In this document: piece after piece, positions 9,697-20,227 of the stretch
Numbering within the stretch: position 1 is the stretch's first letter
Layout: each line of letters begins with the position of its first letter
NCBI RefSeq assembly: GCF_029382225.1
Contig: NZ_JARLTC010000032.1
Span: forward strand, 1 to 64,000
Length of the DNA: 64,000 bases
Direction: 5' to 3'
Source: Spongiactinospora sp. TRM90649
GTDB taxonomy: Bacteria; Actinomycetota; Actinomycetes; Streptosporangiales; Streptosporangiaceae
The notes under the pieces: model-generated
Told to the model about the DNA's origin: nothing
Database searches by the model: none
What the model saw: only the letters and a program-made list of their open reading frames with translations
Position numbers and translations under genes: made by a program

Positions 9697-11337
9697 ATGT
9701 CGCACCAAGACACAGCAGTCGCACTCGACCCGATCGAGTTGACCGCTCCGGTCAATTCGGCTGTCCCGGCCGAGTCGACCACCGCGGGCCGGATCGCCGA
9801 CCTTGAGGTCCGCCGGGACGAGGCGGTGACCACCGCCGAGCGGCGGGCCGCAGGACGCCAGCACGCCAAGGGCAAGCTGACCGCCAGAGAGCGGATCGAG
9901 CGGCTGCTCGATCCAGGGTCCTTCACCGAACTGGACGAGTTCGTACGGCACCGCTGCACCGACTTCGGCATGGAGCTGAACCGTCCCTACGGCGACGGCG
10001 TCGTGACCGGGCACGGCACGATCGACGGCCGCAGGGTCTGCGTCTTCTCCCAGGACTTCACCACCCTCGGCGGCAGCATGGGCGAGGCGTTCGGGTCCAA
10101 GGTGCTGAAGGTCATGGACCTCGCCATGAAGATCGGCTGCCCGATCATCGGCATCAACGACTCGGGCGGCGCGCGGATCCAGGAGGGGGTCGTCTCCCTG
10201 GCGCACTACGCCGAGCTGGGCATGCGCAACGTGCGCGCCTCCGGCGTGATCCCGCAGATCTCGCTGATCATGGGCCCGTGCGCGGGCGGCGCGGTCTACT
10301 CCCCGGCGCTGACCGACTTCACCGTCATGGTGGACAAGACCTCCTACATGTTCGTCACCGGCCCCGACGTGGTCGCCGCGGTGACCGGCGAGCGGCCCTC
10401 CTACGACGAGCTGGGCGGCCCCGCCGTGAACGGCGAGGTGTCGGGCAACGCCCACTACGTCGGCGCGGACGAGGACGAGGCCATCGGGTGGGTGCAGACC
10501 CTCCTCGGCTACCTGCCGGGCAACAACATCGACGCCCCGCCGGTCTACGGGCACGACGGCGCCCCCGAGATCACCGAGACCGACATCGAGCTCGACTCGC
10601 TCGTCCCGGACGCCGTCAACCAGATCTACGACATGCACGAGGTCATCCGCCGGATCGTCGACGAGGGCGACTACCTGGAGGTCCAGCCCGGCTTCGCCCG
10701 CAACATCGTCTGCGCGCTGGCCAGGGTCCACGGCAACTCGGTCGGCGTGGTCGCCAACCAGCCGATGGTGCAGACCGGTGCGATCGACATCGACGCCTCG
10801 GAGAAGGCAGCCCGGTTCATCCGGTTCTGCGACTCCTTCAACATCCCCATCCTGACGCTCGCCGACGTCCCCGGCTACATGCCGGGCGTCGACCAGGAGC
10901 GCGGCGGCATCATCCGCCGGGGCGCCAAGCTGATCTACGCCTACGCCGAGGCCACCGTGCCCAAGGTGACCGTCGTGCTGCGCAAGGCGTACGGCGGCGG
11001 CTACGCCGTGATGGGGTCCAAGCACTTCGGGTGCGACGTGAACCTGGCCTGGCCGACCGCCGAGATCGCGGTGACCGGGGCAGCCGGGGCCGTGCAGGTG
11101 CTGCACAGGAAGACGCTCGCCGTCGCCCCGGAGGAGCACCGCGCCCGGCTGGAGCGCGAGCTGGTAGACGAATACCAGCAGAAGTTCAGTAACCCGTATT
11201 TCGCCGCCGAGCGCGGGTATATAGACCAGGTCATCCGTCCCGCCGAAACACGGTTGCAGGTGGCCGAGGCGTTCTCTCTGCTTCGTGAGAAAAGGGAGTC
11301 GCCACCCATCAGGAAACACGGCAATATGCCACTGTGA
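9697..11337 (+). CDS. Acyl-CoA carboxylase carboxyltransferase (beta) subunit, PccB/AccD type
   Basis: This 546-residue protein belongs to the biotin-dependent carboxyltransferase family that moves CO2 from carboxybiotin to acyl-CoA. It has the KGKLTARERIERLLDPGSF N-terminal motif, the crotonase-like oxyanion segments NDSGGARIQEGV and MGPCAGGAVYSPALTDF, and the C-terminal KHGNMPL tail. At the specificity position of the streptomycete and mycobacterial enzymes (Asp422 in S. coelicolor PccB, Ile in AccB, Cys in AccD5), it reads Ala437 in GGGYAVMGSK. That suggests a roomier acyl pocket (inference). A good AGGAG ribosome site precedes the ATG. The gene probably shares the biotin carboxylase encoded at 20224-21999. 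It is the first plus-strand gene after the transposase-like gene and leads into the ABC transporter genes. Confidence 0.95.
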   Translation: MSHQDTAVALDPIELTAPVNSAVPAESTTAGRIADLEVRRDEAVTTAERRAAGRQHAKGKLTARERIERLLDPGSFTELDEFVRHRCTDFGMELNRPYGDGVVTGHGTIDGRRVCVFSQDFTTLGGSMGEAFGSKVLKVMDLAMKIGCPIIGINDSGGARIQEGVVSLAHYAELGMRNVRASGVIPQISLIMGPCAGGAVYSPALTDFTVMVDKTSYMFVTGPDVVAAVTGERPSYDELGGPAVNGEVSGNAHYVGADEDEAIGWVQTLLGYLPGNNIDAPPVYGHDGAPEITETDIELDSLVPDAVNQIYDMHEVIRRIVDEGDYLEVQPGFARNIVCALARVHGNSVGVVANQPMVQTGAIDIDASEKAARFIRFCDSFNIPILTLADVPGYMPGVDQERGGIIRRGAKLIYAYAEATVPKVTVVLRKAYGGGYAVMGSKHFGCDVNLAWPTAEIAVTGAAGAVQVLHRKTLAVAPEEHRARLERELVDEYQQKFSNPYFAAERGYIDQVIRPAETRLQVAEAFSLLREKRESPPIRKHGNMPL

Positions 11338-11372
11338 ACCTACCCCCGTAAAATAGGATCGAGGAGATCTGA

Positions 11373-12185
11373 GTGAATGTGAGGACCGATCCGACAGGTG
11401 GTACCACGACATCCGTCGGGGATGACAAGGAAGCCGCCCTCAAGGTCGTCGGACTGCTCAAGGTCTTCGGCGATTACACCGCGGTCAAGAGGGCGAACCT
11501 GACCGTCCGGCCCGGTTCTTTCTACGGACTGGTCGGTCCGAACGGCGCGGGCAAGACCACCACCCTGTCCATGGCGGTCGGCCTGCAGCGGCCCGACGAA
11601 GGCAGCTCGACGGTGTTCGGGGTCGATGTCTGGAAGGACCCGCTGGCGGCCCGGCGGCTGATGGGCGTGCTCCCCGACGGCCTCGCCCTGCCCGAGCGGC
11701 TCACCGGCCGTGAGCTGCTGACCTATCTGGGCCGGCTGCGCGGCCTCCCGGCCGCCACCGTGGCCGAGCGCGCCGACGAGCTGCTCGGCGTGATGGAGCT
11801 GGACGGCGACGCCGAGCGCACCCTGGTCGTCGACTACTCCACCGGCATGCGCAAGAAGATCGGCCTGGCCACCGCGCTGCTGCACGGCCCGAAGCTGCTC
11901 GTCCTCGACGAGCCCTTCGAGGCCGTGGACCCGGTCTCGGCGGCCACCCTGAAGCGGATCTTGAACAGGTTCGTCGCGGCGGGCGGCTCGGTGATCCTTT
12001 CCAGCCACGTGATGGCCTTGGTGGAGCAGCTCTGCGACACGGTGGCGGTGATGGCCAAGGGCAACGTGGTGGCCGAGGGCCCGCTGGACACCGTCCGCGC
12101 CGGCAAGTCGCTTGAGGAGACCTTCGTCGAGCTGGTCGAGGTGGAGATCGGCGGCGGGGAGGGACTGTCGTGGTTGGCGTCCTGA
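11373..12185 (+). CDS. ABC transporter ATP-binding protein
   Basis: This 270-residue nucleotide-binding subunit has Walker A GPNGAGKTTT, signature STGMRKKIGLA (a variant of LSGGQ) and Walker B LLVLDEPFEAVDP. The SxGMxKK signature is typical of the CcmA/drug-exporter type. The start is GTG with GAGGAG upstream, in the segment GTGAATGTGAGG. Its 3' end overlaps the membrane subunit by 16 bases, so the two are translationally coupled and almost certainly form one transporter. Lying between a carboxylase gene and a P450 in a polyketide cluster, it probably exports the product and gives self-resistance. That substrate is an inference. Confidence 0.93.
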   Translation: MNVRTDPTGGTTTSVGDDKEAALKVVGLLKVFGDYTAVKRANLTVRPGSFYGLVGPNGAGKTTTLSMAVGLQRPDEGSSTVFGVDVWKDPLAARRLMGVLPDGLALPERLTGRELLTYLGRLRGLPAATVAERADELLGVMELDGDAERTLVVDYSTGMRKKIGLATALLHGPKLLVLDEPFEAVDPVSAATLKRILNRFVAAGGSVILSSHVMALVEQLCDTVAVMAKGNVVAEGPLDTVRAGKSLEETFVELVEVEIGGGEGLSWLAS

Positions 12186-14062
12186 TCAGCATGAAGGTGG
12201 CGCTGACGCGCCACTCGGCCACGGGGCCCAAGGCCACGTGGATGCTCACCGGCGCGCTGATCGGGCTCACCGTGGCCGCGGGGACGATCTCCGTGGCCAC
12301 CTTCGAGTACGGTCAGCCGACCGCCCTGATGGACCTGCTCGGCGTGGTGCTCGCGATCTGGATGTTCGGCTGGATGCTCGGCCCGGCCTGGACCGGCCAG
12401 CCGGTGCTGCGCGCCTCGCACTTCTCGCTCGAACCGGTCCCGCGCGGACGCCTCGCGGTCGGCCTGCTGGCCGCCGCGTTCGTCGGCGTCGGCGCGTTGG
12501 TCTCGCTGGTGGCGTTCGCCTCGCTGGTGGTGTTCGGCGCCAGGCTCGGCGTCGTGGCCTCGGTCGTCGTCGCGGTGCCCGCGATGCTCCTGCAGCTCGT
12601 GCTGGTGGTGCTGCTGGCCAGGGTGACGGCCTGGATCTTCGGCGCGATGGCCAGGTCGCGCACCGGCGCGGTCATCACCGGCCTGATCACGGCCGCCATG
12701 CTGGTGGTCGCGCAGTCCGGCTGGCTGGTGTTCATCGCCGTGGACTCGGTGCTGGCCACCGGGTTCTCGCCGGAGGTCTCCCGGGTGCTACGGGCGCTGC
12801 CGTCGAGCTGGGGGCTGCTCGCCGTCGAGGCCGCCTCGCGGTCCGACTGGCGGATGGTGGCCATCTCGCTGGGCGGCCTGGTCGTCCTGCTCGGGCTGCT
12901 GGTGCTGCTGTGGAGCTGGATGCTCGGCTCCGAGGGCCTGTCACGCACGGTCGTGCGGGGCACGGCCGACAAGCGCGCCACCGCCCGCACCGCCACCGGC
13001 GCCGTATACCTCAAGGAGCTGCGCACCTGGCGGCGCGACGCGCTGCGCGTGCAGAACCTCGTGGTCGCCCCGGCGTTCGCGATCCTCACCGCGCTGCTGC
13101 CGCTGCTGTTCGACTCGACGTCCTTCCTGCCGTTCGCGGGCGCGCTCGCCGCGCTGATGGCCGCCGCCACCTGCGGCAACCTGTACGGCCAGGACGGCAC
13201 CGCGCTGTGGCTGACGCTGATGACGCCAGGCACAGAACGCGCCGACGTGCGCGGCCGGCAGCTCGCCTGGCTCACGTTCGTGGCGCCGATCTCCATCGCG
13301 CTGACCGTCGCCGGCACCCTGCTCCACGGCGACCAGGCGATGTGGCCGTGGGCGCTGGCCGCCGTGCTGGCCACGCTCGGCGCGGGCTCCGGCCTGATCA
13401 TGACCGTGGGGGTCGACCAGCTCGTTCCCGGACCCGACCCGCACAAGAGCAAGGACAGCCCGCTCGACCACGGCGACGTGACCGGGCAGGGCTTCGTGAT
13501 GATGCTCATGGTGACGGCCCTGGCGCTGCCCGCGGTGGGCACCACGGTGGCCGGCAGCATGCTCGGCATCCCCGCCCTGCTGTGGGGCGGCGTCGGCGTG
13601 GCCGTCGTCACCGGACTGCTGTACTTCTGGTGGCTGGGCCGTTCGGCGAGCAAGCACCTGGCAGAGCGCGCCTCCGACCTGCTCTACCTGATGCGCTCGG
13701 GCAAGGAGCAGCAGGCCAGGGTGACCGAGGGCGCCTCGGTGCTGAAGACGATGCCCAGGCACCGCCGCGCGCTGCTGTGGGCGTGCTTCTTCATCGGCTG
13801 CATCGCGCTGTTCCCGCAGGGCCTGGTGCCGCTGGCGATGAAGGTGACCGGCGAGATCGCGCCGGTGTGGTTCCTGGCGCTGCACCTGCCCGACGTGTGG
13901 CAGTGGCCGACGATCGCGATCATGATCGCGCTCGGCGTGCTGGCCTTCGTCATCGCGGGTGGCATCTACCTCACCGAGACCCGGGCGATGCGGGCCAAGC
14001 TGGCCGCGGCCCAGGCCGAGCGCGAGGAGCACAACGGGAACAAGGAGCCGGTGCCGGCCTGA
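12170..14062 (+). CDS. ABC transporter membrane subunit (large permease)
   Basis: This 630-residue protein has many hydrophobic segments spread over its whole length, in two similar-sized blocks separated by a hydrophilic stretch near residues 265-290 (about 12 or more membrane spans by eye). It starts at a GTG inside the end of the ATPase gene. No periplasmic-binding partner is nearby, consistent with an exporter. The C-terminus ends in a charged cytoplasmic tail (EREEHNGNKEPVPA). It is twice the size of simple ABC-2 permeases, so it may do the work of a permease dimer in one chain (inference). A strong hairpin follows the stop. Confidence 0.88.
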   Translation: MVGVLISMKVALTRHSATGPKATWMLTGALIGLTVAAGTISVATFEYGQPTALMDLLGVVLAIWMFGWMLGPAWTGQPVLRASHFSLEPVPRGRLAVGLLAAAFVGVGALVSLVAFASLVVFGARLGVVASVVVAVPAMLLQLVLVVLLARVTAWIFGAMARSRTGAVITGLITAAMLVVAQSGWLVFIAVDSVLATGFSPEVSRVLRALPSSWGLLAVEAASRSDWRMVAISLGGLVVLLGLLVLLWSWMLGSEGLSRTVVRGTADKRATARTATGAVYLKELRTWRRDALRVQNLVVAPAFAILTALLPLLFDSTSFLPFAGALAALMAAATCGNLYGQDGTALWLTLMTPGTERADVRGRQLAWLTFVAPISIALTVAGTLLHGDQAMWPWALAAVLATLGAGSGLIMTVGVDQLVPGPDPHKSKDSPLDHGDVTGQGFVMMLMVTALALPAVGTTVAGSMLGIPALLWGGVGVAVVTGLLYFWWLGRSASKHLAERASDLLYLMRSGKEQQARVTEGASVLKTMPRHRRALLWACFFIGCIALFPQGLVPLAMKVTGEIAPVWFLALHLPDVWQWPTIAIMIALGVLAFVIAGGIYLTETRAMRAKLAAAQAEREEHNGNKEPVPA

Positions 14063-14107
14063 GGCGTCGAGCTCGCGGGCGGCTCCGGCGTTCCCGGAGA
14101 CCACGAA

Positions 14108-14135
14108 GGGCGGCGATCCCGTGGGATCGCCGCCC
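14108..14135. terminator. Bidirectional hairpin between the ABC permease and the P450
   Basis: GGGCGGCGATCCC and GGGATCGCCGCCC are perfect 13-base inverted arms separated by two bases, so the innermost pairs must open to form a loop. The hairpin lies between convergent stop codons at 14062 and 14146. Flanking runs are short (GAA on the left, CGCCTTG on the right). Confidence 0.75.
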
Positions 14136-14145
14136 TCGCCTTGTG

Positions 14146-15345
<1,200 letters not shown>

Positions 15346-15619
15346 AGCAGTCCGTCCGTCACGGTCACCGGTCAGGCTTCATAAGGTGATCCGAACTATG
15401 ATCCGGTGATTTCGATAAGCGGGAGTACCCCTACGCCACCACAGACTCCGCTATGCTCGTAAAGCATGCCTCCCGGCCCTCCGCCGCGCGACCCCTATTA
15501 CCACCGTCCTGGGTGGACAGCGCGCCTGCGATAGCCGTTCGATAATGATTGGAAGTCGGCAGGACTTAGCGTCCCTATCGTCACCTCCAATAGGAGAATC
15601 GAGCACAGGGGGGCTGATC

Positions 15620-18403
15620 ATGGGCCTGATGGAGAGAGACGAGGCATTCGCCTCCCTTGAACGGCTGGTGGCCGACGCGCTCACCGGCAAGGGCAGGGTG
15701 GCGCTGGTCACCGGTGCGGTGGGCACCGGCAAGAGCGAGCTGTTGCACGCCTTCGCCGAACGCGTCGCCGAGCTTGGGGCGCTCGCGGTGATGGCGACGG
15801 CCTCGCGCGTGGAGCAGGACCTCCCGCTGGGGGTCATGGGGCAGTTGATCCAGGACGCCCCGCTCACCGCCGAGGAGCGCGAGCGCGCGCTGGCGCTGCT
15901 CGCCGAGGGCGCGGCCTCGGTCGCGCACGAACCCGACGGGGACAACGGGGGCGAGATCCTCGAACAGGTCGACGCCCAGGTCGTCCATGCGCTCTGCACC
16001 GTCCTGCTGGAACTTTCCGAACGTTATCCGCTGGTCATCGTGGTGGACGACGTTCACCTGTCCGACCGGCTCTCGCTGCTCTGCCTGGCCTACCTCTCAC
16101 GCCGCGTGCGGTTCGCCAGGGTCGCCGCCGTGTTCGGTCACTCCGACCATGGGCGGTACACAGAGACGATCTTCCAGACCGAACTGCTCCGCCAGCCGCA
16201 CTGCCGGCGCGTCCACCTCGACCCGCTGTCCCCGGCCGGCGTCACCGCCGTGGTCGCCGAGCGGCTGGGCGAGGACGAGGCCGTACGGCACGGCTCCACC
16301 TGGTACGACCTGAGCGGCGGCAACCCGCTGCTGGTCGGCGCGCTGATCGAGGACCAGCACCCCGCGTCGCGATCCGGCGAGCCCGACGAACCCGTCGTGG
16401 GCGACCGGTACGGCCAGGCCGTCCTGTCATGTCTGCACCGAGGCGAACCGCAGGCCCTGCACGTGGCGCGCGGGCTCGCCGTCCTCGGCGATCCCGAGTC
16501 GCTGGGCATGCTGCTCGGCGTCGGCTCGGCCACGGTCTCGCAGTCGCTGCACTCGCTGACCGCCGCCGGGCTGCTGGCCTTAGGCGGCTTCCGTCACGAG
16601 GTGGCGCGCGCGGCCGTACTGGCCGAACTGGAACCGCGCGAGCGGATGGATCTCTATCGCAGGGCCGCCGAACTGGCCCACGACGCGGGGGCGTCGACCA
16701 CCGACATCGCCGACCACCTGCTCCAGGCGGGCCGCATCGAGGCCCCCTGGGTCGTGCCCGTGCTGGAGGACGCCGCCAGGAACGCGCTGCGCGAGGGTCG
16801 GGTCAAGCCCGCCGTCTCGTACCTGCAGCTCGCCTGGCGCGAGTGCGCGGACGAGCAGCACCGGATGCGCATCATGACGATGCTGGTCCGCGCCGAGTGG
16901 CGGATCAACCCCGGCGCGCCCGCCGGGCACCTGGCCGAGCTGACCGACGCCATGCAGCGCGGCAACCTGCGCGGGAGCGACGCCGTCGTGCTCGCGCGGG
17001 CGCTGCTGTGGCATGGCAGGACGGTCGACGCCCGCGAGGTGCTGGAGGGCGTTAGCACCGCCGCCGAGGACGTGGACGGCGAGACCTCGACCGAACTGGC
17101 CGTGGTCAAGCCGTGGCTGCGCTGCACCTACCCGCCGTTCCTGGCGGAGATGCGCGGCTCCTTCGGCACGCAGAACCGCTCGGCCATCATCTCGGTCGCG
17201 GCCAGCCGCCGCCTGGAGGCCACCCTGGCGCTCGCGGAGGTCCTCACCAAGGGCCCGCGCGAGCAGCTCATCGAAGGCGTGGACCGCATTCTGCGCGGCT
17301 GCCGCCTGGACGAGATGTCGATGGACACCGTCGAGAGCGCGCTGCTGGCCCTCACCTACGCCGGGCGTCAGGACAAGGCGGTGCCGTGGTGCGACCTGTT
17401 CAGCGTGGAGGCGTCCTCACGCCACGCGCCGAGCCGGCAGGCGCGGCTGGCCGCCATCCGGGCGGAGATGGCCGTGCGCCAGGGCGACATGCCGGGCGCC
17501 GAGCACCACGCGCGGCTGGCCATGGAGATCATCCCGCTGACCAGCTGGGGTGTCGCCGTCGGCGGGCCGCTGAGCAGCCTGATCATGGCGGCCACCGCGA
17601 TGGGCGATCACGACGCGGTCCACGAGCACCTGGACCAGCCGGTGCCGGACGCCATGTTCGAGACCCGCTACGGCCTGCACTACCTCTACGCCAGAGGCCG
17701 CTACAGCCTGGCGACGGACCATCCGACGCTGGCGCTGCGCGACTTCCAGCTCTGCGGCGAGCTGATCCGCAAGTGGGACCTCGACGTTCCCGGGCTGATC
17801 CCGTGGCGGGTGGACGCCGCCGAGGCGTGCCTGCGCTCCGGGCGTCCCGAGCAGGCCCAGCAACTGATCGAGGGTCAGTTGCGCCGCTGCGGCCCGGCCA
17901 CGCCCAGGGTCCACGGGATGGCCATGCGGCTGCTCGCCGCGACCGGAGAGGTGCGCCACCGCCCGATGCTGCTGCGTCAGGCCGCCGAGCTCCTGCAGAC
18001 CAGCGGAGACCGGTACGAACTGGCCAGGGCGCTGCTGGACCTCGTCGAGGCCTACCAGGCGCTCGGCGAGTACCGTCGCGCCGGGATGATCGCCGGACGC
18101 GCCCTCAGCGTGGCCAAGGAGTGCCACGCGGAGCCGCTGAGCAGGACTCTGTTCAGGGACGGCGGGGACGACAAGGACGACGCCGAGGTTCCGGCGTCCA
18201 TGACCACGGTGCTGAGCGACGCCGAGCGCCGCGTCGCCGTGCTGGCCGCGGCGGGCTACACCAACCGTGAGATCGCCGGGAAGCTCTACATCACGATCAG
18301 CACGGTCGAGCAGCACCTGACGCGGACGTACCGGAAGCTCAACATCTCCCGCCGCGCGGACCTGCCGCCGAGCCTGGAGTTCGGCGGCGCCGTCACCACA
18401 TGA
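15620..18403 (+). CDS. LAL-family transcriptional regulator (AAA ATPase + LuxR HTH)
   Basis: The protein is about 927 residues long. The N-terminus has a P-loop (GAVGTGKSEL) and a Walker B-like LVIVVDDVHLSD; the middle is a long helical TPR-like region; the C-terminus is a LuxR HTH (LSDAERRVAVLAAAGYTNREIA... STVEQHL). This is the usual layout of large ATP-binding LuxR activators that control polyketide clusters. I chose ATG 15620 because the next residues (MGLMERDEAFASLERL) match the family N-terminus and a G-rich Shine-Dalgarno precedes it; an in-frame ATG at 15545 would add 25 residues without family character. A GATAAT sequence near 15540 could be a -10 element. It likely activates the cluster. 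Confidence 0.93.
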   Translation: MGLMERDEAFASLERLVADALTGKGRVALVTGAVGTGKSELLHAFAERVAELGALAVMATASRVEQDLPLGVMGQLIQDAPLTAEERERALALLAEGAASVAHEPDGDNGGEILEQVDAQVVHALCTVLLELSERYPLVIVVDDVHLSDRLSLLCLAYLSRRVRFARVAAVFGHSDHGRYTETIFQTELLRQPHCRRVHLDPLSPAGVTAVVAERLGEDEAVRHGSTWYDLSGGNPLLVGALIEDQHPASRSGEPDEPVVGDRYGQAVLSCLHRGEPQALHVARGLAVLGDPESLGMLLGVGSATVSQSLHSLTAAGLLALGGFRHEVARAAVLAELEPRERMDLYRRAAELAHDAGASTTDIADHLLQAGRIEAPWVVPVLEDAARNALREGRVKPAVSYLQLAWRECADEQHRMRIMTMLVRAEWRINPGAPAGHLAELTDAMQRGNLRGSDAVVLARALLWHGRTVDAREVLEGVSTAAEDVDGETSTELAVVKPWLRCTYPPFLAEMRGSFGTQNRSAIISVAASRRLEATLALAEVLTKGPREQLIEGVDRILRGCRLDEMSMDTVESALLALTYAGRQDKAVPWCDLFSVEASSRHAPSRQARLAAIRAEMAVRQGDMPGAEHHARLAMEIIPLTSWGVAVGGPLSSLIMAATAMGDHDAVHEHLDQPVPDAMFETRYGLHYLYARGRYSLATDHPTLALRDFQLCGELIRKWDLDVPGLIPWRVDAAEACLRSGRPEQAQQLIEGQLRRCGPATPRVHGMAMRLLAATGEVRHRPMLLRQAAELLQTSGDRYELARALLDLVEAYQALGEYRRAGMIAGRALSVAKECHAEPLSRTLFRDGGDDKDDAEVPASMTTVLSDAERRVAVLAAAGYTNREIAGKLYITISTVEQHLTRTYRKLNISRRADLPPSLEFGGAVTT

Positions 18404-18422
18404 CCTGAACGAAGGGGATCGC

Positions 18423-20030
18423 GTGCACACACACGAGAAGATCGGGAGTCTCCCGACGCCCACCACCGCGCTGCCGGCCGAGACCATGCGGGACCGGGTC
18501 GCCGAGCTGGAGCTCATGCGGGACAGCGTCCAGTCGGGGCCCGATCCAGACGCGACGGTGAAGCAGCACGCCAAGGGCAAGCTCACCGTGCGGGAACGCC
18601 TCGACGTTCTCCTGGACAGCGATTCCTTCGTCGAGATCGAGGCGTTCCGCAGGCACCGGGCGACCGGGTTCGGCCTGGAGTGGCGCCGGCCGCACACCGA
18701 CGGTGTCGTGGCCGGCTGGGGCAAGATCTACGGCCGTGATGTGATCGTCTACGCGCACGACTTCCGGATCTTCGGCGGGGCCCTGGGCGAGGCCCACGCG
18801 GAGAAGATCCACAAGGTGATGGACCTGGCGGAGTCCTCGGGCGTGCCGCTGATCAGCTTGAACGACGGCGCGGGCGCCCGGATCCAGGAGGGGGTGACGG
18901 CCCTCGCCGGTTATGGCGGGATATTTCAGCGGAATGTGCGGATGTCGGGGGCGATCCCCCAGGTCAGTGTGATGCTCGGCCCGTGCGCCGGTGGGGCGGC
19001 CTATTCTCCCGCCCTCACCGACTTCGTTTTCATGGTGCAGGGCACCTCGCAGATGTTCATCACCGGCCCCGACGTCGTGAAGGCCGTGACCGGTGAGGAG
19101 ATCAGCCAGGACGCGCTGGGCGGTGCCCAGGTGCACGGCACCATGTCGGGAGTGGCCGGCTTCGTCTACCCGGACGAGATCTCCTGCCTGGAGGACGTCC
19201 GCTACCTGTTGTCCATGCTGCCGGCCAACTTCCAGGAGATGCCGCCGTCGATCGCCTCGTCGGACCCGGCCGAGCGGTCCGGCGACGCGCTGCTCGACCT
19301 GGTGCCCGCCGACCCGGCGCAGTCGTACGACATGGCGGCGGTGATCGCCGAGCTGGTGGACGACGGCGAGTTCTTCGAGTTCCACGCGGGCTGGGCGGGC
19401 AACCTGCTGTGCGGCCTGGCCAGGTTCGACGGCCACGTGACCGGGATCATCGCCAACCAGCCGAGCGTGCTGGCCGGCGTGCTGGACATCAAGGCGTCGG
19501 AGAAGGGCGCCCGCTTCATCCAGATGTGCGATGCGTTCAACATCCCGCTGGTCAGCCTGGTGGACGTGCCCGGCTTCCTGCCCGGCGCCGACCAGGAGCA
19601 CAACGGCATCATCCGGCACGGCGCCAAGCTGCTCTACGCCTACTGCGCGGCCAGCGTGCCGCGGATCCAGGTGATCGTCAGGAAGGCGTACGGCGGCGCG
19701 TACATCGTGATGGACTCCCGTTCCATCGGCGCCGACCTCTCCTTCGCCTGGCCCACCAACGAGATCGCGGTGATGGGCGCGGAGGGCGCGGCGAACGTGG
19801 TCTTCCGCAGGGAGATCGCCGCCGCGGACAACCCCGTCGAGCAGCGCGCCAAGCGCGTGGAGGAGTACCGCACCACCCTCATGCACCCGTACTACGCCGC
19901 CGAGCGCGGTCTCGTGGACGACGTCATCGACCCGCGCGCGACCCGGGCCACGCTGATCAGGTCCCTGGGCCTGCTGCGCGCCAAACACGCCCACGCGCCG
20001 CAGCGCAAGCACGGAAACCCCCCGATGTGA
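18423..20030 (+). CDS. Acyl-CoA carboxylase carboxyltransferase (beta) subunit, second copy
   Basis: This 535-residue protein is of the same family as the gene at 9697 but clearly diverged. It has KGKLTVRERLDVLLDSDSF, NDGAGARIQEGV, LGPCAGGAAYSPALTDF and the tail KHGNPPM. The specificity position reads Ile428 in GGAYIVMDSR, which resembles acetyl-CoA-accepting AccB/AccD6 types (family knowledge; actual substrate is inference). The start is GTG after GAAGGGGATC. Its TGA overlaps the ATG of the epsilon subunit gene, so it is coupled to the complete carboxylase set epsilon-biotin carboxylase. It would make malonyl-CoA, or a related extender, for the PKS. Confidence 0.95.
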   Translation: MHTHEKIGSLPTPTTALPAETMRDRVAELELMRDSVQSGPDPDATVKQHAKGKLTVRERLDVLLDSDSFVEIEAFRRHRATGFGLEWRRPHTDGVVAGWGKIYGRDVIVYAHDFRIFGGALGEAHAEKIHKVMDLAESSGVPLISLNDGAGARIQEGVTALAGYGGIFQRNVRMSGAIPQVSVMLGPCAGGAAYSPALTDFVFMVQGTSQMFITGPDVVKAVTGEEISQDALGGAQVHGTMSGVAGFVYPDEISCLEDVRYLLSMLPANFQEMPPSIASSDPAERSGDALLDLVPADPAQSYDMAAVIAELVDDGEFFEFHAGWAGNLLCGLARFDGHVTGIIANQPSVLAGVLDIKASEKGARFIQMCDAFNIPLVSLVDVPGFLPGADQEHNGIIRHGAKLLYAYCAASVPRIQVIVRKAYGGAYIVMDSRSIGADLSFAWPTNEIAVMGAEGAANVVFRREIAAADNPVEQRAKRVEEYRTTLMHPYYAAERGLVDDVIDPRATRATLIRSLGLLRAKHAHAPQRKHGNPPM

Positions 20031-20227
20031 TGGACGAGAGCGAACTGAGCGTCGTTTCCGGCGATCCGACTGAGGAAGAGCTGTGCGCGCTGATCTGCGC
20101 GCTGTACCTGGTGGCGGGTCCAGACGAGGGCGAGCCCGCCCCCAAGAGACCCCCCGGCTGGAACTCCCGCGGCCGCGCGCCCCGCTCCTGGTCAACGCCG
20201 TCCCTCCTGCGAAGGCTCCCTTCATGA
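20030..20227 (+). CDS. Acyl-CoA carboxylase epsilon subunit
   Basis: This is a 65-residue protein. The VVSGDPTEEELCALICALYLV segment matches the short PTxEELAAL helix of AccE/PccE proteins, followed by a Pro-rich linker and a basic tail with Trp (GWNSRGRAPRSW). These small subunits stabilise the actinobacterial carboxylase holoenzyme and stimulate activity. ATGA overlaps join it to the carboxyltransferase before it and to the biotin carboxylase after it (ATG at 20224 inside its last codons), which makes the call firm despite its small size. Confidence 0.9.
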   Translation: MDESELSVVSGDPTEEELCALICALYLVAGPDEGEPAPKRPPGWNSRGRAPRSWSTPSLLRRLPS